The notes beneath the pieces are model-generated. The model did not search any database. It was not told the DNA's origin and saw nothing but the letters and a program-made list of their open reading frames with translations. Both the position numbers and the translations under genes were made by a program. Positions 49,417 through 50,874 of a stretch of 50,874 nucleotides of DNA are shown piece after piece; the stretch's first letter is position 1; each line of letters begins with the position of its first letter. This stretch comes from JAZUOT01 sp045604805 (lineage in GTDB: Bacteria; Bacillota; Clostridia; Oscillospirales; Acutalibacteraceae): assembly GCA_045604805.1 (NCBI GenBank), contig JAZUOT010000015.1, positions 1 to 50,874 of the forward strand. Reading direction: 5' to 3'.

Positions 49417-50295
49417 CTATTCTATATTTTGTACCTGCTCTCTTATTTTCTCTAATTCTGCTTTAACATCAACAACTATATTGGATATATCAACGCTAGA
49501 TGATTTTGAACCTATAGTGTTTATCTCTCTATTCATCTCTTGTAAAAGAAAATCAAGCTTGCGACCAACTGGCTCAGAAAGATCTAATAAAATAAAAAAC
49601 TGTTCTAAATGACTTCGTAATCTTACTATTTCTTCACTTATGTCAGATTTATCTGCAAATATCGCTACTTCTGTAGCTAAGCGTTGTTCATCAACAGAGG
49701 TGGAGCCTATAAGTTCTTCTATACGCTTTGCTAATCTATCTTTGTAACGCTGCACGCTGGCAAAACATAAAGGCTCAAGTTTTGATAGCGCTGATGAAAT
49801 TCTCCGCGCTTTGAGATTTAAATCTTCCGAAATATTATTGCCTTCCACTTTGCGCATTTCTGTCATCTTGCGTAGTGCTTCCTTTAAAACCGGCTCAACA
49901 TTGTTCCAAACAAGTTCCTCATCAAGTTTCAACCTATTGGGAACAAATATACCATCAATGCTAGAAAGTAAAGATAAATCTACACTGCCATCCAATTTAT
50001 ATTTTTCTGAAACTTTTTTGAAAGCGTCTACATATGAAGCTAACAAAACATCATCTACACAGATATTGCAAGAATCACTTCTAGTGTTCGATATCTCAAC
50101 AAAAATATCAACTTTGCCGCGCTTTATTCTGTCCTTTATGTATGATGATATCTTTTCTTCTAGATAATTATATCCTTTGCTCAGCTTTTGATGTAGCTCT
50201 AAATAACGACGATTAACTGATTTAATCTCAATGCAAATAGATAAACCGTTACTATCCGCCTCGCTACGACCAAAACCAGTCATGCTAACTATCAT
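49417..50295 (-). CDS. yicC: YicC-family endoribonuclease
   Basis: A 292-residue YicC/YloC family protein starting MIVSMTGFGRSEA, with the N-terminal SVNRRYLELHQKLSKGYNYL segment. The C-terminal DUF1732 region ends in GRKLDFLLQEMNREINTIGSK. Members are endoribonucleases that affect stress and sporulation or biofilm phenotypes. It is first gene of the eight-gene minus-strand cluster, with a promoter just upstream. Confidence 0.94.
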   Translation of the reverse strand: MIVSMTGFGRSEADSNGLSICIEIKSVNRRYLELHQKLSKGYNYLEEKISSYIKDRIKRGKVDIFVEISNTRSDSCNICVDDVLLASYVDAFKKVSEKYKLDGSVDLSLLSSIDGIFVPNRLKLDEELVWNNVEPVLKEALRKMTEMRKVEGNNISEDLNLKARRISSALSKLEPLCFASVQRYKDRLAKRIEELIGSTSVDEQRLATEVAIFADKSDISEEIVRLRSHLEQFFILLDLSEPVGRKLDFLLQEMNREINTIGSKSSSVDISNIVVDVKAELEKIREQVQNIE

Positions 50296-50332
50296 TTAAA
50301 TCATCAATATCCTCCACAGTACATTTTCGATC

Positions 50333-50362
50333 ATTTTACCAAATCGTCAATTTATATGTCAA
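50333..50362 (-). promoter_or_regulatory. Promoter of the yicC-remA-gmk cluster
   Basis: On the minus strand, TTGACA (50362-50357), 18-base spacer, TAAAAT (50338-50333), about 38 bases before the yicC start codon. The remaining bases 50363-50543 show no gene. Confidence 0.65.
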
Positions 50363-50543
50363 ATCGAACATTATGATACTTAAAACTATATCCTTATTCT
50401 ACCACAGACAGCTCATTTCTTTCATAGACTATATGATAGCTATTTTTATTATTTTTCTATTAACAAATTCTGTGTGGTGGGACGATATAGAGATTTTATT
50501 TGTATTATGGATGTAAGCAAAAGTTTTTTTGCGATGAAGTTAC

Positions 50544-50574
50544 AAAAAAAGATGCCGAGCAAAACTGCCCGGCA
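50544..50574 (-). terminator. Terminator of the right-edge surface protein gene
   Basis: On the minus strand, TGCCGGGC (50574-50567) pairs with GCTCGGCA (50560-50553) with one mismatch, followed by a T run (complement of the A run 50544-50550). It lies 22 bases after the stop codon at 50596. Confidence 0.85.
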
Positions 50575-50595
50575 CCGCCACATAAAACACTTAAG

Positions 50596-50874
50596 CTAGA
50601 TTAGATGTTTATAATTTTTACGTTTTTTGAAGTTTTTTGCTACAAAAAAGCTAAAACATGACGCAAATGCACCAAAATAGATAAAGTTGAGATCTTCACC
50701 TGTTTTTAGACTAGAAGTATCTGCGCCATCTTTATCTGGATTGTCTGGATTATCTGGATTATCTGGATTATCTGGATTGTCTGGATTATCTGGATTGTCT
50801 GGATTGTCTGGATCGTCTGGATCGTCTGGATTGTCTGGATTGTCTGGATTGTCTGGATCGTCTGGATCATCTGG
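50596..50874 (-). CDS. Cell-wall-anchored Pro-Asp-Asn repeat protein, C-terminal part
   Basis: The frame enters from the right window edge and stops at 50596, showing 92 codons. The first part is a P-D-N/P-D-D tripeptide array, typical of a wall-spanning stalk. It is followed by GADTSSLKTGEDLN, a hydrophobic stretch (FIYFGAFASCFSFFVA) and a basic tail (KNFKKRKNYKHLI). This three-part end is the layout of a sortase sorting signal. The motif reads S-L-K-T-G rather than L-P-x-T-G, so it is a variant, or the segment is a plain membrane anchor. The functional N-terminal region lies outside the window. Confidence 0.75.
   Translation of the reverse strand, partial: PDDPDDPDNPDNPDNPDDPDDPDNPDNPDNPDNPDNPDNPDNPDNPDKDGADTSSLKTGEDLNFIYFGAFASCFSFFVAKNFKKRKNYKHLI
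50731..50874 (-). repeat. 9-base tandem repeats encoding Pro-Asp-Asn/Asp
   Basis: About 15 copies of a 9-base unit (tctggatta, tctggattg, tctggatcg variants on the plus strand) run to the window edge. In-frame and nearly uniform, so stalk length is likely variable between strains. Confidence 0.9.

Overview
The window reads as a chromosomal piece of a low-GC, endospore-forming, anaerobic member of the Clostridia. Evidence is the dipicolinate synthase pair dpaA-dpaB, a trimeric NAD-linked [FeFe]-hydrogenase, the clostridial gene orders nusA-ylxR-ylxQ-infB-rbfA, dnaG-rpoD and yicC-remA-gmk-rpoZ-priA-def-fmt, AGGAGG-type ribosome binding sites and frequent TTG starts. No rRNA, tRNA, CRISPR array or intact mobile element was seen. 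Species-level placement is not possible from the sequence alone.

Layout: 1-1282 (minus) is the 5' part of a secreted protein with 25-residue repeats. 1682-3784 holds dpaA, dpaB and a two-domain RNase H. 4034-5764 is a promoter plus a large double-glycine-leader protein (GGL1). 5850-7979 is greA-lysS. 8124-11291 is rny, a YmdB-like phosphoesterase and a lipoprotein. 11923-20417 is a long translation/RNA operon (rimP, nusA, ylxR, ylxQ, infB, rbfA, nrnA, truB, ribF) ending in a flavodoxin-fold reductase. 20550-23270 is GGL2, followed by an IS5-type relic. 23904-28076 (minus) is hydC-hydB-hydA. 28486-31676 is an amino-acid permease and a sugar PTS EIICB. 32133-34817 is GGL3, again followed by an IS5-type relic. 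35369-42773 is dgt, a split dnaG, rpoD, mnmE, an LCP protein and an Mrp ATPase. 42820-43602 is an accessory patch with relics and a 21-codon ORF. 43640-50295 (minus) is yicC-remA-gmk-rpoZ-priA-def-fmt-yugP. 50596-50874 (minus) is the C-terminus of a Pro-Asp-Asn repeat wall protein.

The housekeeping blocks are conventional. The unusual content is a dispersed family of three large proteins (552, 874 and 894 residues). They share a 73-77 residue N-terminal leader ending in a Gly-Gly motif of the Nif11/double-glycine type, but have unrelated, unrecognised bodies. The three longest G/C homopolymers I found fall at surface or GG-leader genes. A G10 run lies just after the signal peptide of the left-edge surface protein. 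A G8 run lies inside the spacer of a TTGACA/TATAAT promoter for GGL1. A G7 run encodes the Gly-Gly motif of GGL2. Together with expandable tandem repeats in the same genes, this suggests a phase- and size-variable secreted-protein repertoire. The export and processing machinery for it is not in this window.

The dnaG primase gene is also interrupted at an A10 run. A one-base slip there would rejoin the catalytic part to the helicase-binding domain.
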